A stretch of DNA of 39,205 nucleotides from Weissella confusa (GCF_004766315.1 NZ_PVSN01000058.1:1-39205), one strand, 5' to 3'. Shown: positions 16,414-25,236, numbered from the stretch's first letter. Numbers and translations are program-made. Notes: generated by a model from the sequence alone, not told the origin.

Positions 16414-16947
16414 TTACTTAGTTTCCTTGGGTGCAAGCACCATAAACATGCTGCGCCCTTCCATCTTTGCTCTAGATTCAACTTTTGCAATCTCCTCTAG
16501 ATCAGTTGCAAATCGGTCCATCACTTCACGCCCGATTTCCTTGTGCGTGATAGCACGACCGCGGAAACGGATTGAAACCTTGACCTTGTTACCCTTCTCC
16601 AAGAACTTAACAGCGTTCTTCTTCTTGGTGTTAAAGTCGTTGTCATCAATCGTTGGGCTCAAGCGAACTTCCTTGATGCTGACGATTTTTTGGTTCTTAC
16701 GTTGTTCGCGTTGCTTCTTTTGACTATCGAAACGGAACTTTCCGTAATCCATAATCTTAGCAACTGGTGGCTTGGCATTAGCTTGAACCAATACCAAATC
16801 CAACTCTTGCTCGTCGGCGATTGCTTGCGCTTCCGCCTTAGGCATAATTCCTTGGTCACCGTCGTCGGTGATCAAGCGAACTTCACGAGCTCGAATGCGA
16901 TCATTAATTAAATCTTGTTGTTGTTGTGGTTGGCGCGCGTTTGCTAT
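16414..16947 (-). CDS. infC: Translation initiation factor IF-3, AUA start
   Basis: Checks the start codon-anticodon fit and keeps the ribosomal subunits apart. The protein has 177 residues. It begins (M)[19 protein letters not shown], then [20 protein letters not shown], then the C-terminal domain with [12 protein letters not shown] and the ending MVLAPKETK. Full-length IF-3 can only start at the ATA at 16945-16947, 8 bases after GGAGG; there is no ATG, GTG or TTG upstream of the conserved N-terminal domain. IF-3 genes commonly use AUU so that IF-3 limits its own synthesis by rejecting non-canonical starts; AUA would serve the same way. A caller using only ATG/GTG/TTG would start at the TTG at 16875 and lose 24 residues. 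Confidence 0.93.
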   Translation of the reverse strand: MANARQPQQQQDLINDRIRAREVRLITDDGDQGIMPKAEAQAIADEQELDLVLVQANAKPPVAKIMDYGKFRFDSQKKQREQRKNQKIVSIKEVRLSPTIDDNDFNTKKKNAVKFLEKGNKVKVSIRFRGRAITHKEIGREVMDRFATDLEEIAKVESRAKMEGRSMFMVLAPKETK

Positions 16948-16971
16948 GGTCCTTACCTCCGAAAAAACTTG

Positions 16972-17097
16972 AAATAAAGTAAAAGCGGATTATCGCGACA
17001 CACGATAACCCGCCATTCATCATCAATCAATAATGAGTGATTTACCCGATGAGGTAAACTCATCAAGGTGAACAACGGGGTCGCTGTTACTTTATTT
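16972..17097 (-). promoter_or_regulatory. L20-type leader of infC-rpmI-rplT
   Basis: A structured 126-nt leader closed by an 11-bp perfect long-range helix: AAATAAAGTAA (17087-17097 on the transcript side) pairs with TTACTTTATTT (16972-16982). Inside are GATGAG/CTCATC, an alternative pairing of GTTTACC with GGTAAAT, and a stable hairpin GCGGGTTATCG...CGATAATCCGC (about 16984-17013) followed by TTTTACTTT, which could act as a terminator. This matches the position and general layout of the Firmicutes L20 leader, by which L20 turns down its own operon. Confidence 0.75.
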
Positions 17098-17112
17098 CTC
17101 TAACAGTTAAAC

Positions 17113-17141
17113 AGTATATAGCCTTATTCTCCAAGAGTCAA
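17113..17141 (-). promoter_or_regulatory. infC operon promoter
   Basis: On the minus strand, TTGACT (17136-17141), 17 bases, TATACT (17113-17118). The -35 lies inside the 3' end of nusB. The transcript would start near 17106, just before the leader helix. Confidence 0.8.
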
Positions 17142-17546
17142 GGCTTTGTTCAAAATTCCGTTAATAAACCTTCGTGATGAATCATCCGTAAAGTCGTGAG
17201 CCAATTGTAGGGCTTCGTTAACGGCAATCTTGGCTGGCGTTTCAGTGTACTTTACTTCATACAATGCCAAACGCATCAATACGATGTCGGCCAAGTTTAG
17301 ACGATCAAGCGTCCAACCATCAGCCAAGTGTTCTGAAATCGTCAAATCGAACTCATCTTGGTGGTCAATGATGCCATTAACCATATCCAACAAATCCGTT
17401 GGCAATTCATCTTCCCAAGTAATTTCTGGATCACCATCAAGTACTTGTTGGACAACTGCCTCGACTTCCGCATCAGGATTCATTGCCAATCCGAATACAG
17501 ATTGAAATGTGGCTTGTCGCAATTGGTGTCGGTTCAATGTTGCCAT
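17124..17546 (-). CDS. nusB: Transcription antitermination factor NusB
   Basis: An RNA-binding helical protein that, with NusE (S10), loads onto boxA to prevent early termination in rRNA operons. It has 140 residues, the normal size. It begins MATLNRHQLRQATFQSVFGL and has LNLADIVLMRLALYEVKYTETPAKIAVNEAL and the ending DSSRRFINGILNKAL, all typical of NusB. Its ATG overlaps the stop of the asp23 gene by one base (TAATG), so the two are coupled. Confidence 0.95.
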   Translation of the reverse strand: MATLNRHQLRQATFQSVFGLAMNPDAEVEAVVQQVLDGDPEITWEDELPTDLLDMVNGIIDHQDEFDLTISEHLADGWTLDRLNLADIVLMRLALYEVKYTETPAKIAVNEALQLAHDFTDDSSRRFINGILNKALTLGE

Positions 17547-17983
17547 TATGCTTCAGTTCCTTCCGTCTCGTTGTCATCACCAAACAAGTTGTTTGGATCA
17601 ACAGTCAACGTTGGCTTCGTTGAAACAACACCTTGGATGTGCACGTTTACCTTCGTCACTTGCAATTCAGTCATTGCAGCAACTTGTGTCGTAACACGTT
17701 CTTGGATTGCGTGGGCAACCTTAGGTACGCTAACACCGTAGTTCAAGTAAACGTAAACGTCTACTTCCAATCCATCTTCGCCTTGCTTCAATTCAACACC
17801 CTTGCCGTGAACACGGCGACCGAATGCTTCTTGAGCACGCTCTGAGAATGAACCACGCAAGCGAGCAACACCCTCAACTTCTTGTGCTGCAAGCCCAGCA
17901 ATGATTTCAAGAACGCGAACGTTAACACGCGTCTCGCCTGAAATATCGCTTGGGTGCGTCAATACAATGGTTTCTTCTGCCAT
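17546..17983 (-). CDS. Asp23/Gls24 family protein
   Basis: A 145-residue cytoplasmic protein of the Asp23/Gls24 (DUF322) family, whose members are linked to alkaline and envelope stress. The first part carries SGETRVNVRVLEIIAGLAA and EVEGVARLRGS; the middle GLEVDVYVYLNYGVSVPKVA and QERVTTQVAAMT are family hallmarks. It ends in an acidic tail. It is often found directly upstream of nusB in Firmicutes (yqhY-nusB in Bacillus), as here. Start ATG at 17983 with GGAGGAAAGTTCC; the short extension to 18001 crosses that site. Confidence 0.92.
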   Translation of the reverse strand: MAEETIVLTHPSDISGETRVNVRVLEIIAGLAAQEVEGVARLRGSFSERAQEAFGRRVHGKGVELKQGEDGLEVDVYVYLNYGVSVPKVAHAIQERVTTQVAAMTELQVTKVNVHIQGVVSTKPTLTVDPNNLFGDDNETEGTEA

Positions 17984-18004
17984 GGAACTTTCCTCCTTCA
18001 AAAT

Positions 18005-18037
18005 GAAAGCGCCGGCCGGCTGCCGGTCGGCGCTTTC
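18005..18037 (-). terminator. GC-rich hairpin between efp and asp23
   Basis: GAAAGCGCCGGCCGG, loop CTG, CCGGTCGGCGCTTTC: a 15-bp stem with one G-T pair. It lies 38 bases past the efp stop. On the minus strand it is followed only by ATTTTG. A consensus TATAAT at 18051-18056 lies upstream, so it may instead be the 5' end of the asp23-nusB message. Confidence 0.65.
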
Positions 18038-18075
18038 AACAGTATATTTATTATACCTGATTTTACTTGTAAAAA

Positions 18076-18642
18076 CTAGGCACGTGACATGTATGATCCA
18101 CCGTTGTCAGTGTTAACAACCAACTTGTCACCTTCGTTGATGAAGTCAGGAACAGTGATAACCAATCCAGTTTCCATCGTTGCAGGCTTACCACCACCGT
18201 TAGCAGTAGCACCCTTGATACCTGGTTGCGTTTCCTTAACAGTCAACTCAACAGTCTTTGGCAATTCAACGTCCAAGATTTCACCCTCGTAAGTAGTGAT
18301 CTTAACGTTCATGTTTTCCAACAAGAACTTCAAAGCGTCTTGGATCTTGTCATCAGGAATTGAAACTTGTTCGTAAGTTTCGTTATCCATGAAGACGTGT
18401 TGGTCACCTTCAGCATACAAGTATTGCATTTCAGTCGTCTCGATGTTTGCAGTTTCAAACTTGTCACCAGGACGGAAAGTGATTTCGTTAACAGCACCCG
18501 TACGCAAATTCTTCAACTTTGAACGCACAAAGGCTGCTCCCTTACCAGGCTTAACGTGTTGGAACTCCAACACACGCCAGATTGATTGGTTGTACTCGAT
18601 CGTCAAACCAGTCTTCAAGTCATTCATACCAATAGTTGCCAT
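18076..18642 (-). CDS. efp: Translation elongation factor P
   Basis: Relieves ribosome stalling at polyproline stretches. It has 188 residues and three beta-barrel domains. It begins [20 protein letters not shown], and the functional loop [10 protein letters not shown] presents Lys34 at its tip, the residue that is modified in many bacteria. Later come [22 protein letters not shown] and domain III with [13 protein letters not shown]. Single gene. A TATAAT at 18675-18680 on the minus strand likely starts its transcript. Confidence 0.97.
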   Translation of the reverse strand: MATIGMNDLKTGLTIEYNQSIWRVLEFQHVKPGKGAAFVRSKLKNLRTGAVNEITFRPGDKFETANIETTEMQYLYAEGDQHVFMDNETYEQVSIPDDKIQDALKFLLENMNVKITTYEGEILDVELPKTVELTVKETQPGIKGATANGGGKPATMETGLVITVPDFINEGDKLVVNTDNGGSYMSRA

Positions 18643-18674
18643 GATTGAATTCTCCTAGATTTATGTCTTTCTGA

Positions 18675-18680
18675 ATTATA
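18675..18680 (-). promoter_or_regulatory. efp promoter, -10 element
   Basis: TATAAT on the minus strand, 33 bases before the efp ATG, with a T-rich TTTTTA 17 bases upstream as a weak -35. Confidence 0.45.
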
Positions 18681-18768
18681 TTAGCAGAGTTTTTGTCTAA
18701 AAACTAGTATTGCGTGCTTTTTTGTTCGGAAAAAAGTTAGTTAGTTGTGTGTGTCCGCCCAAAATAAA

Positions 18769-18800
18769 AAACGAAGAACCGCCAAAGCAGTTCTTCGTTA
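18769..18800 (-). terminator. pgi terminator
   Basis: On the minus strand, AACGAAGAACTGC, loop TTT, GGCGGTTCTTCGTT, then TTTTATTTT; one internal mismatch. It is 15 bases past the pgi stop. Confidence 0.88.
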
Positions 18801-18814
18801 TAACCTTCTATATC

Positions 18815-20158
18815 TTACAAACGAGCCTTCAATTCAACCGTCAACTCTTCGTATCCTGGCTTGCCCAACAAACCAAACATGTTGCGCTTGTATGCTTCAA
18901 CACCCGGTTGGTCGAATGGGTTGATACCGTTCAAGTAACCAGCAATCGCAACAGCTACCTCAAAGAAGTAGATGGCTTGTCCCAAAGCAAATTCGTTTTG
19001 CTTGTCCAACTCAACGATCATGTTAGGCACACCACCGTCAACGTGGGCCAACAACGTTCCTTCTGAAGCCGTACGGTTAACGTAGCTCATCTTCTCACCT
19101 TGCAAGTAACCCAAACCGTCGTCAGCGTCCATTTCTGGAATCACAACGTCCGTTACTGGCTCAGTCACGCGGAACAACGTCTCAAACAAATTGCGACGAC
19201 CGTCTTGGATGTATTGTCCGAAACTGTGCAAGTCCGTTGAGAAATTTCCAGTGGCTGGGAAGATTCCCTTGCCATCCTTACCTTCTGACTCACCTTGCAA
19301 TTGCTTCCACCATTCACCAAATTGTACCAACGTTGGATCGTAGTTAATCAACAATTCTGTCGTATAACCCTTACGGTACAAGATGTTACGGTACGCCGCG
19401 TATTGGTAAGCTGGGTTCTTTGCCAAATCGGCATCAGCGTATTCAGCCTCACCTGCAGCCGCTCCAGCCATCAATTGCTCGATGTCACCACCAGCAGTTG
19501 CAATTGGCAACAAACCAACAGCCGTCAAAACTGAGAATCGTCCACCAACACCATCTGGCACAACGAACTCTTCGTATCCTTCTGTGTCAGCCAACGTCTT
19601 CAAAGCACCACGCTTTGCGTCAGTCGTTGCGTAGATGCGTTCGCGAGCACCTTCAACGCCATACTTCTCTTCCAACATTTGCTTGAACACACGGAAGGCA
19701 ATCGCTGGCTCCGTCGTCGTACCTGACTTTGAAATCACGTTAACTGAGAAGTCACGGTCACCGATAACCTTAATCAAGCTGTTCAAGTAAGCTGGTGCAA
19801 TTGAGTTTCCGGCAAACAAAACTTGTGGGAAGTCACGTTGCTCGTCTGGCAAATAGTTGTTGAAGTATTCGTTCAAGAAATCAATTGCCGCACGGGCACC
19901 CAAGTATGAACCCCCGATTCCAATAACAACCAAAACCTTTGAGTCTGATTGGATTTTCTTTGCTGCTGCTTGAATACGCGCAAATTCGTCCTTGTCGTAT
20001 TCAGTTGGTAAGTGAAGCCAGTCAGTGTAGGCTGATCCAGCCCCAGTTCCCTTGCGTAGCATTTCATCCGCAACCGTAACCATCGGTTGCATCATGGCCA
20101 ACTCTTGTTCCCCAACGAATTGGGCTAGCTTTGATGTATCAAACTTCAATGTCGTCAT
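18815..20158 (-). CDS. pgi: Glucose-6-phosphate isomerase
   Basis: Interconverts glucose-6-phosphate and fructose-6-phosphate. In a heterofermenter it links fructose use to the phosphoketolase route rather than glycolysis. It has 447 residues, the usual size of the Gram-positive form. Motifs include [15 protein letters not shown] (about 77-91), the sugar-phosphate loop [12 protein letters not shown], and the signature [16 protein letters not shown] near the C-terminus, with [14 protein letters not shown] in the middle. It is preceded by its own promoter with a cre-like site and followed by a terminator. Confidence 0.97.
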   Translation of the reverse strand: MTTLKFDTSKLAQFVGEQELAMMQPMVTVADEMLRKGTGAGSAYTDWLHLPTEYDKDEFARIQAAAKKIQSDSKVLVVIGIGGSYLGARAAIDFLNEYFNNYLPDEQRDFPQVLFAGNSIAPAYLNSLIKVIGDRDFSVNVISKSGTTTEPAIAFRVFKQMLEEKYGVEGARERIYATTDAKRGALKTLADTEGYEEFVVPDGVGGRFSVLTAVGLLPIATAGGDIEQLMAGAAAGEAEYADADLAKNPAYQYAAYRNILYRKGYTTELLINYDPTLVQFGEWWKQLQGESEGKDGKGIFPATGNFSTDLHSFGQYIQDGRRNLFETLFRVTEPVTDVVIPEMDADDGLGYLQGEKMSYVNRTASEGTLLAHVDGGVPNMIVELDKQNEFALGQAIYFFEVAVAIAGYLNGINPFDQPGVEAYKRNMFGLLGKPGYEELTVELKARL

Positions 20159-20202
20159 TTTAAATTACCTCATTCCCTATTAATAACTTTTGGTATAGAC
20201 CA

Positions 20203-20231
20203 ATTATACCACTTCCGAAAAAATCTTGAAA
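20203..20231 (-). promoter_or_regulatory. pgi promoter
   Basis: On the minus strand, TTTCAA (20226-20231), 17 bases, TATAAT (20203-20208), about 45 bases before the ATG. Confidence 0.7.
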
Positions 20232-20240
20232 GCGGTTTCG
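20227..20240 (-). promoter_or_regulatory. cre-like site overlapping the pgi -35
   Basis: TGAAAGCGGTTTCG on the plus strand, one base from the TGNAANCGNWNNCA consensus. It overlaps the -35 hexamer of the pgi promoter, which would suit repression by CcpA. Confidence 0.5.
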
Positions 20241-20296
20241 GCAATGTTGCCTGTTTGTTTTTGAACGATTCCCCAAATAATCGTTAGACGTAAAAA

Positions 20297-20332
20297 AATA
20301 ACGGGCACCCGTCAAACGAATGCCCGTTATTT
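20297..20332 (-). terminator. galM terminator
   Basis: AATAACGGGCA / TGCCCGTTATT with a 13-base loop; on the minus strand it is followed by TTTTTT. It abuts the galM stop. Confidence 0.88.
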
Positions 20333-20335
20333 GGA

Positions 20336-21364
20336 TTACAAATTCTTAAATGCGTATGTCGTTGTGTATGAACGCTTCTCGCCAGCTGGCAAGACAATGT
20401 CACCAAACTCTGGGTGGTGAATAGCGTCTGACAACGTTTGAGCTTCCAAAGCAACCGCATTGTATGGGTTAGCTTCGAACCATTCCAAATCACCCTCGTG
20501 GTCAGCCACGGCTGGGTTCGTGATGAAGAAGATAACCGCATTACGGTCAGTCGTCATTTCGATTGAACGTCCTGACTTCTCGTCCGTCACAATTGCTGAT
20601 GGCGTACCAGCTGGGTAAACCAACTCAAAGGCATCGTCAAACTTAGCATCGTATGCACCGTTCATCTCAGCAATCTTGTCACCAATCTTGGCTGGTGTTT
20701 GGAAGTCGAATGGCGTACCAGCCGTCTCCAACAACTTACCCGTAGGAATTTGATCCTCACGGAATTCCAGGTGACGTGGTGACTTCAATTGCAACGTCAA
20801 CTCACGTGCATCTGTATCAATCCCGGCTGGGTTGAAGTATGCGTGGCTTGTTGGGTTGTACAACGTGTCTTCGTCAGACTCAGCTGAGAAGTCCAAACGT
20901 ACCTCATCGTTGTCCGTAAACGTGTACGTCAATGACGTTGGCATTGTGCCTGGGAAGTTGTCATCAGCTTCCGTCATCGTTGTCGTAAACGTAACTGAAC
21001 CAGCAGCCTCATCAACCGTGAAGTCCCAGTTACGCGTTGCAAAGTTGTCTTCACCACCGTGCAAGGTGTTCTTACCTTCGTTAGCCTTCAAGTTAACCGT
21101 CTTACCGTTCAACTCGAATGATGCGCCATCGATACGGCCAGCCACACGGCCAATTGCGTTACCCAAGAAGTAAGCGTGGTCCCAGTAACCTTGTGCATCC
21201 TTGTAAGCCAAAACTAGTTCATCACCAGCCTTCGTTTGCAAGAATTGCCATGAGGCTCCCCAAGAAACCAAACCAAGCTTGTGGCCGTTAGCGTTTTCAA
21301 TAACCACTTGCTTTACAACTTCACCGTTAGGCATTGTGCCCAAATCATTTACTGTAATCGTCAT
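20336..21364 (-). CDS. galM: Aldose 1-epimerase (mutarotase)
   Basis: Interconverts the alpha and beta anomers of glucose, galactose and related sugars, supplying the anomer that the kinase uses. It has 342 residues. Conserved segments are GGEDNFATRNWDF, the catalytic-histidine region NPTSHAYFNPAG, and EAQTLSDAIHHPEFGDIVL near the C-terminus. I start it at MTITVNDLGTMPN (21364), with AAAAGGA about 12 bases upstream; the frame is open 11 codons further. It lies 122 bases downstream of the broken ROK kinase gene and may share its transcript. Confidence 0.92.
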   Translation of the reverse strand: MTITVNDLGTMPNGEVVKQVVIENANGHKLGLVSWGASWQFLQTKAGDELVLAYKDAQGYWDHAYFLGNAIGRVAGRIDGASFELNGKTVNLKANEGKNTLHGGEDNFATRNWDFTVDEAAGSVTFTTTMTEADDNFPGTMPTSLTYTFTDNDEVRLDFSAESDEDTLYNPTSHAYFNPAGIDTDARELTLQLKSPRHLEFREDQIPTGKLLETAGTPFDFQTPAKIGDKIAEMNGAYDAKFDDAFELVYPAGTPSAIVTDEKSGRSIEMTTDRNAVIFFITNPAVADHEGDLEWFEANPYNAVALEAQTLSDAIHHPEFGDIVLPAGEKRSYTTTYAFKNL

Positions 21365-21486
21365 TTTACTGTTGTCCTTTTCATGATGTCGGCTCACAGT
21401 CTCAAAAACTTATCTCGTGAATATTTTATCATACTGAACACCGACATTCCGAGTTATTTTCAATTCAAGGTCTATACCAACTGGCA

Positions 21487-22392
21487 TTAATCCTCATGAT
21501 TAATGCGCATCAACAAATGGTACAAGGCACCAAACAAGTTAGCATCATTACCAAAGCGTGCTGGTAAAATTTCTGGTGTCGTGAAGCCGTCACGAACCTG
21601 TGGACGACGCGCTACCAATTCTTCGTATGATTCACGAATCGTTTGGACCACAATCGGTTGTGCTGTAATACCACCACCAATTACAAAGCGCTCCAAGTCA
21701 ACGACAGCTTGGATGTTAAGCAACATCAACGCAATGTCATCTGTGTAACGCTTAAAGACATCCCAGGCTGGGCCGTCGTGCTTGTTGATTAACTCGAATA
21801 CGGCACGACCATCCTTTTTGTCTGGCAAATTATAGATTGTCGCAATCGTTGAAACCATTTGCACGGCAGATCCAACGACACCATATGAATCAGTGTCAAA
21901 GCGTGCTTCCCCACGATGCATAAAACTTAATTCACCAGCTTGGAAGTGCGTACCTGTGTGCAAACGGCCGTTCAAAATCAAACCACCACCAACACCAGTC
22001 CCCAAAACAACCGCTGCCCCGTTATCAATACCATTCAAGTTACCCGACCATAGCTCAGCAAGCGCAGCCGCCTTACCATCGTTTTAAACTGCTACCGGCA
22101 TATCAAGATTCAGTTCATCAACCAAGTTCACCTTATCTAGGAATGGCAAAGCACCACCTGCATAAATAGTCTCATCCGTATGTTCCACCTTACCTGGCGC
22201 ACTAATCGCGACCCCCTTAATACGGTAACAATACAAATCAACAATCGCGTGAACCGTGGCGACAAACTCAGCCAAACTTTCATTTGGTGTTGCCACATCG
22301 TCTTTTTCAATCAAGTTTCCTGCATGATCTAGTACGGCATACTTGATGCGCGTACCCCCAATATCAATTGCCAAATAATCATTAGCTTCCAT
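21487..22392 (-). pseudogene. ROK family sugar kinase, interrupted by an in-frame stop
   Basis: A sugar kinase of the ROK family (glucokinase, fructokinase or beta-glucoside kinase type) of about 301 residues. The N-terminal part (22392-22084) begins MEANDYLAIDIGGTRIKYAV, with the ATP-phosphate motif DIGGT, and reaches MPVAV. A TAA codon at 22084-22086 follows, and the same frame resumes NDGKAAALAELWSG, then GTGVGGGLILNGRLHTG and the rest to 21487. In relatives this place reads VENDGNAA, so the stop is best explained as a single G-to-T change of GAA to TAA, just before the catalytic Asp of the ND pair. The CXCGXXGCXE zinc motif of many ROK proteins is absent. GGGGGA precedes the ATG. Confidence 0.85.
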
Positions 22393-22466
22393 GTTTTATT
22401 CCCCCGAATACATGTTTGCTCTAAGCATACCTGCTAGATATGGTAGAAACCGGACAAAATTGCGAA

Positions 22467-22501
22467 AAAAGAACTCGTCGAACGCTATGTCCGACGGGTT
22501 C
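22467..22501 (-). terminator. Terminator of the GRP sugar transporter
   Basis: On the minus strand, AGAACCCGTCG and CGACGAGTTCT pair around a 12-base loop (one mismatch), followed by TTTTTT. It is 19 bases past the transporter stop and upstream of the ROK gene. Confidence 0.8.
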
Positions 22502-22520
22502 TGTTACGCTTAATTTCTTA

Positions 22521-23474
22521 TTACAAAGTCTTCAACTTGGCAATCATGATTGCACCGATGACAACCAAGATAGCTCCGATAACAACGAAGACCATTTGAC
22601 GCTTTGACTTCTTCTCACCCAATAGGTAGATGGCACCGAACGTACCAACGATGATACCCGTTTGTGACAAAGTTGAAGCCGTTGCTTGACCGATGTTAGG
22701 GTTAGCCGTTGAGATAAACATGAAGACGTTACCCAAAGCCCAAACCAAACCAGTCACGATGTTCATCCAAGTTCCCTTTTGGAACATCGTCTTACCTTCT
22801 TTCATAAAGAAGATAACAATGATGAAGGCACCCAATACTTGACCAATTGATTGTGGTCCAACGATGGCCGTCATGTAGTCCAAACCGTCGTGACGGTTGT
22901 GAACTGCGTTTGAGATGTAACCAATCTTGTTCAACAAGTTAGGGAACACGAAGTACATCATGTAACCAATCGTTGAAATCAAAACGGCGACCAACCCACC
23001 CTTGAAGTCGTGTTGTGGGTTAACTTCGGCTGGTGCCTTTGAATCTGGCAAAGCCGTGAAGATGGCACCAATCACAACAGCAGCGATGGCCAACAAACCA
23101 AACGTCCACATGCGACCAGTCGTCCACTCACCCAAGACAGCCGCAGCCATCAAAGCGTTTGAAACAATTTGTCCAGCTGTTGAAAGTGGGTTACCAACTG
23201 AAACACCCAACTTCTTGAAACCAACGAATTGGCCGGCCGTTCCAACTGCCCAGAACAAACCTGAAACGAATCCGACGATCCAGATACGTGGGTTAAAGGC
23301 AAATTCCATACCAGCTTGTGGGACAACAAACAATTCCAACGTCAACATTCCAAAGACGAAGGCACCAAACGTCATTCCCAACGTTCCTTGTGCGGCAGTA
23401 CCACCCATCTTAGTCGTAACAAGTCCCGTTGACCCCCAGGCCAACGCAGGAATAAGTGCAATCAAAATAGACAT
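22521..23474 (-). CDS. GRP family sugar transporter (GlcU/RbsU-like)
   Basis: A 317-residue protein with ten hydrophobic segments, in the glucose/ribose porter family of the drug/metabolite superfamily. These carriers import unphosphorylated glucose or ribose with protons. It begins MSILIALIPALAWGSTGLVTTKMGG, typical of GlcU, and contains FKKLGVSVGNPLSTAGQI and QTGIIVGTFGAIYLLGEKKS. It has its own terminator. Two cre sites lie 68-116 bases upstream, one of them a perfect palindrome, so strong CcpA control is expected. A free-sugar importer fits the neighbouring kinase, mutarotase and isomerase genes. Confidence 0.92.
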   Translation of the reverse strand: MSILIALIPALAWGSTGLVTTKMGGTAAQGTLGMTFGAFVFGMLTLELFVVPQAGMEFAFNPRIWIVGFVSGLFWAVGTAGQFVGFKKLGVSVGNPLSTAGQIVSNALMAAAVLGEWTTGRMWTFGLLAIAAVVIGAIFTALPDSKAPAEVNPQHDFKGGLVAVLISTIGYMMYFVFPNLLNKIGYISNAVHNRHDGLDYMTAIVGPQSIGQVLGAFIIVIFFMKEGKTMFQKGTWMNIVTGLVWALGNVFMFISTANPNIGQATASTLSQTGIIVGTFGAIYLLGEKKSKRQMVFVVIGAILVVIGAIMIAKLKTL

Positions 23475-23541
23475 AGCAAAATTTCCTTCACAATCTTAAA
23501 TATTTTTAGTTCATTTATCAACGAGATTTAGAATAACATAA

Positions 23542-23555
23542 TGAAAACGTTTTCA
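23542..23555 (-). promoter_or_regulatory. cre site 1 before the GRP transporter
   Basis: TGAAAACGTTTTCA, a perfect 14-bp palindrome and a full match to the cre consensus. It lies 68 bases upstream of the ATG. Confidence 0.8.
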
Positions 23556-23576
23556 CAACACTTTTTACTAACTTTT

Positions 23577-23590
23577 TTAAAACGTTTTCA
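23577..23590 (-). promoter_or_regulatory. cre site 2 before the GRP transporter
   Basis: TTAAAACGTTTTCA, one base off the palindromic consensus. It is centred 35 bp from site 1, a spacing of a little over three helical turns. Confidence 0.6.
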
Positions 23591-23706
23591 AAAAGAATGC
23601 AACCGCTACCATCCAAACTATAGCTGGGATGCAGCCTTTTCGGGACTTCCCGTCCGTCTCGCTATCAACCTAACAAATTATAAGACAACGAATTTGAAGT
23701 ACAACA

Positions 23707-23733
23707 AAAAAGTCCCCGTTACCGGAGACTTTT
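23707..23733 (-). terminator. Terminator of the histidine kinase gene
   Basis: On the minus strand, AAAAGTCTCCG, loop GTAA, CGGGGACTTTT, then TT. One mismatch. It is 18 bases past the kinase stop. Confidence 0.82.
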
Positions 23734-23750
23734 AGACTTAATTATGAAGA

Positions 23751-25199
23751 TTAGTCGGTTTTCTTTTGCTCATCTGGAATGATGACGTGGAATGATGTGC
23801 CGACACCCGGTTGTGATTCAACCGAAATTTGACCATCATGCACTTCAATCAATTGACGAATAATCGCCATTTCCAAACCTGACTCACCCTTCTTTGTACG
23901 TGAAGGATCAGCCTTGTAGTAACGCTCCCAAATCTTGTTGACTTGGTCTTCAGTAATTCCGATACCCGTATCAGAAATCTTGAAGTGTGCCTCACCAGCT
24001 TCACGCCAAGCATCAATTGTAATCAACCCATTCTCAGTAAACTGAATGGCGTTGTTCACAATATTAAAGATGATTTGAATAAAGCGGTCTTGGTCAGCGA
24101 ATACCGGCACTGCCGTCTTGGCGTGCAACTTGATTTCATCCCCAGCCAAATCAGACTTACCAGACAACTGGTCAATCAAGTTTGAAATAACAGGTACTGA
24201 ATCAAATTCCTTCTTCTTCAAGACAACCTTGTTCTGACGCAAACGCTCATAGTCCAAGTTGTCCTTAACCAAACGCGTCAAACGGTCGGCTTCGGCCTTA
24301 ATCAAGTCATATGAGTGCATCTTTTCATCTTCTGGAATAACCCCGTATTGCAATCCTTCGACGATACCTGAAATAGTCGTCAACGGCGTACGCATCTCGT
24401 GAGACGCATTAGCCATGAATTCCTTACGACGCTCTTCTTGCTCTTCAATTTCACGCTCTTGTTCAGCCAATGACTTGGTCATGACGTTAACGTATTCAGC
24501 CAAGGCACCGATTTCATCGTGACGATGCATGTTAACGGCAGCAGTATAATCACCACCCGCAACACGACGCGTTACCAATTGAATCAAACGCAAACGGTTA
24601 ACAATCAATTGCGACAAGATGAAACTCAACATAACCGCGACGACAACTGATACCAAGAAGGCAATCAGCAAGTTCTTTCGGAGCATGTCCATATTATCTG
24701 CCACAGTCGAGACATTCGCACGGGTAACCACCACCGCAATCAGTTTATTCTGATTGTCGAAGAACGGTTTCATCACGTCCATCGTGTTCGCAGCTGAATT
24801 ATCAGCTGGATTAGCTTGCTTGGCCCCATGCTTTTGAATGATTTTGTGTTGCTTCAATTGTGCCCACTCTGCATCGGTAACGTTAGCGGTTTCCTTGGCT
24901 TGCGTCTCAGGATAAACCAACTTACGGTCATCGTTGTAAAGCGTAAAACTAATATTTTGTTGTTCTAGCAATGACGCATCTGTTTCCAAGCCCTTCGTAT
25001 CGAAGTAAGCAAAGGAACCGTCGTCAGCCTTGAAGCGCATTGCCTCTTCAGCTACGGCAACCGCATAACGATTCAATTGATGATAGGTATTATCCTCAAT
25101 CATCTTCGTCGTAAACTGCGTAAACAAAATGCCGACAATTACCAGAGTAGCCATGATGACCGTAAAGAAGGCCAACATTTGCTGGTACATTATTTTCAT
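23751..25199 (-). CDS. Two-component sensor histidine kinase
   Basis: A 482-residue membrane sensor. Two membrane helices (about 8-29 and 173-197) flank an extracellular domain of about 140 residues. Then come a HAMP domain (about 198-250), a HisKA domain with the phospho-acceptor His in FMANASHEMRTPLTTISGI, and an HATPase domain with the N box NIVNNAIQFTENG, G1 DTGIGI and G2 GEKG-like segment. The signal is unknown. The gene lies 77 bases after the response regulator, but a hairpin terminator sits between them and there is no clear ribosome binding site before its ATG. Confidence 0.93.
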   Translation of the reverse strand: MKIMYQQMLAFFTVIMATLVIVGILFTQFTTKMIEDNTYHQLNRYAVAVAEEAMRFKADDGSFAYFDTKGLETDASLLEQQNISFTLYNDDRKLVYPETQAKETANVTDAEWAQLKQHKIIQKHGAKQANPADNSAANTMDVMKPFFDNQNKLIAVVVTRANVSTVADNMDMLRKNLLIAFLVSVVVAVMLSFILSQLIVNRLRLIQLVTRRVAGGDYTAAVNMHRHDEIGALAEYVNVMTKSLAEQEREIEEQEERRKEFMANASHEMRTPLTTISGIVEGLQYGVIPEDEKMHSYDLIKAEADRLTRLVKDNLDYERLRQNKVVLKKKEFDSVPVISNLIDQLSGKSDLAGDEIKLHAKTAVPVFADQDRFIQIIFNIVNNAIQFTENGLITIDAWREAGEAHFKISDTGIGITEDQVNKIWERYYKADPSRTKKGESGLEMAIIRQLIEVHDGQISVESQPGVGTSFHVIIPDEQKKTD

Positions 25200-25210
25200 G
25201 TTGTTTTACC

Positions 25211-25236
25211 AAAAAACCACGCCGGGATGACGTGGT
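25211..25236 (-). terminator. Internal terminator between response regulator and kinase genes
   Basis: On the minus strand, ACCACG, loop TCATCCCGG, CGTGGT, then TTTTTT, 11 bases before the kinase ATG. It may lower kinase expression relative to the regulator. Confidence 0.75.

Noticed and set aside
18710-19066. Open frame of 118 codons on the plus strand
   Set aside because: It overlaps the pgi terminator and the pgi 3' end and has no ribosome binding site.
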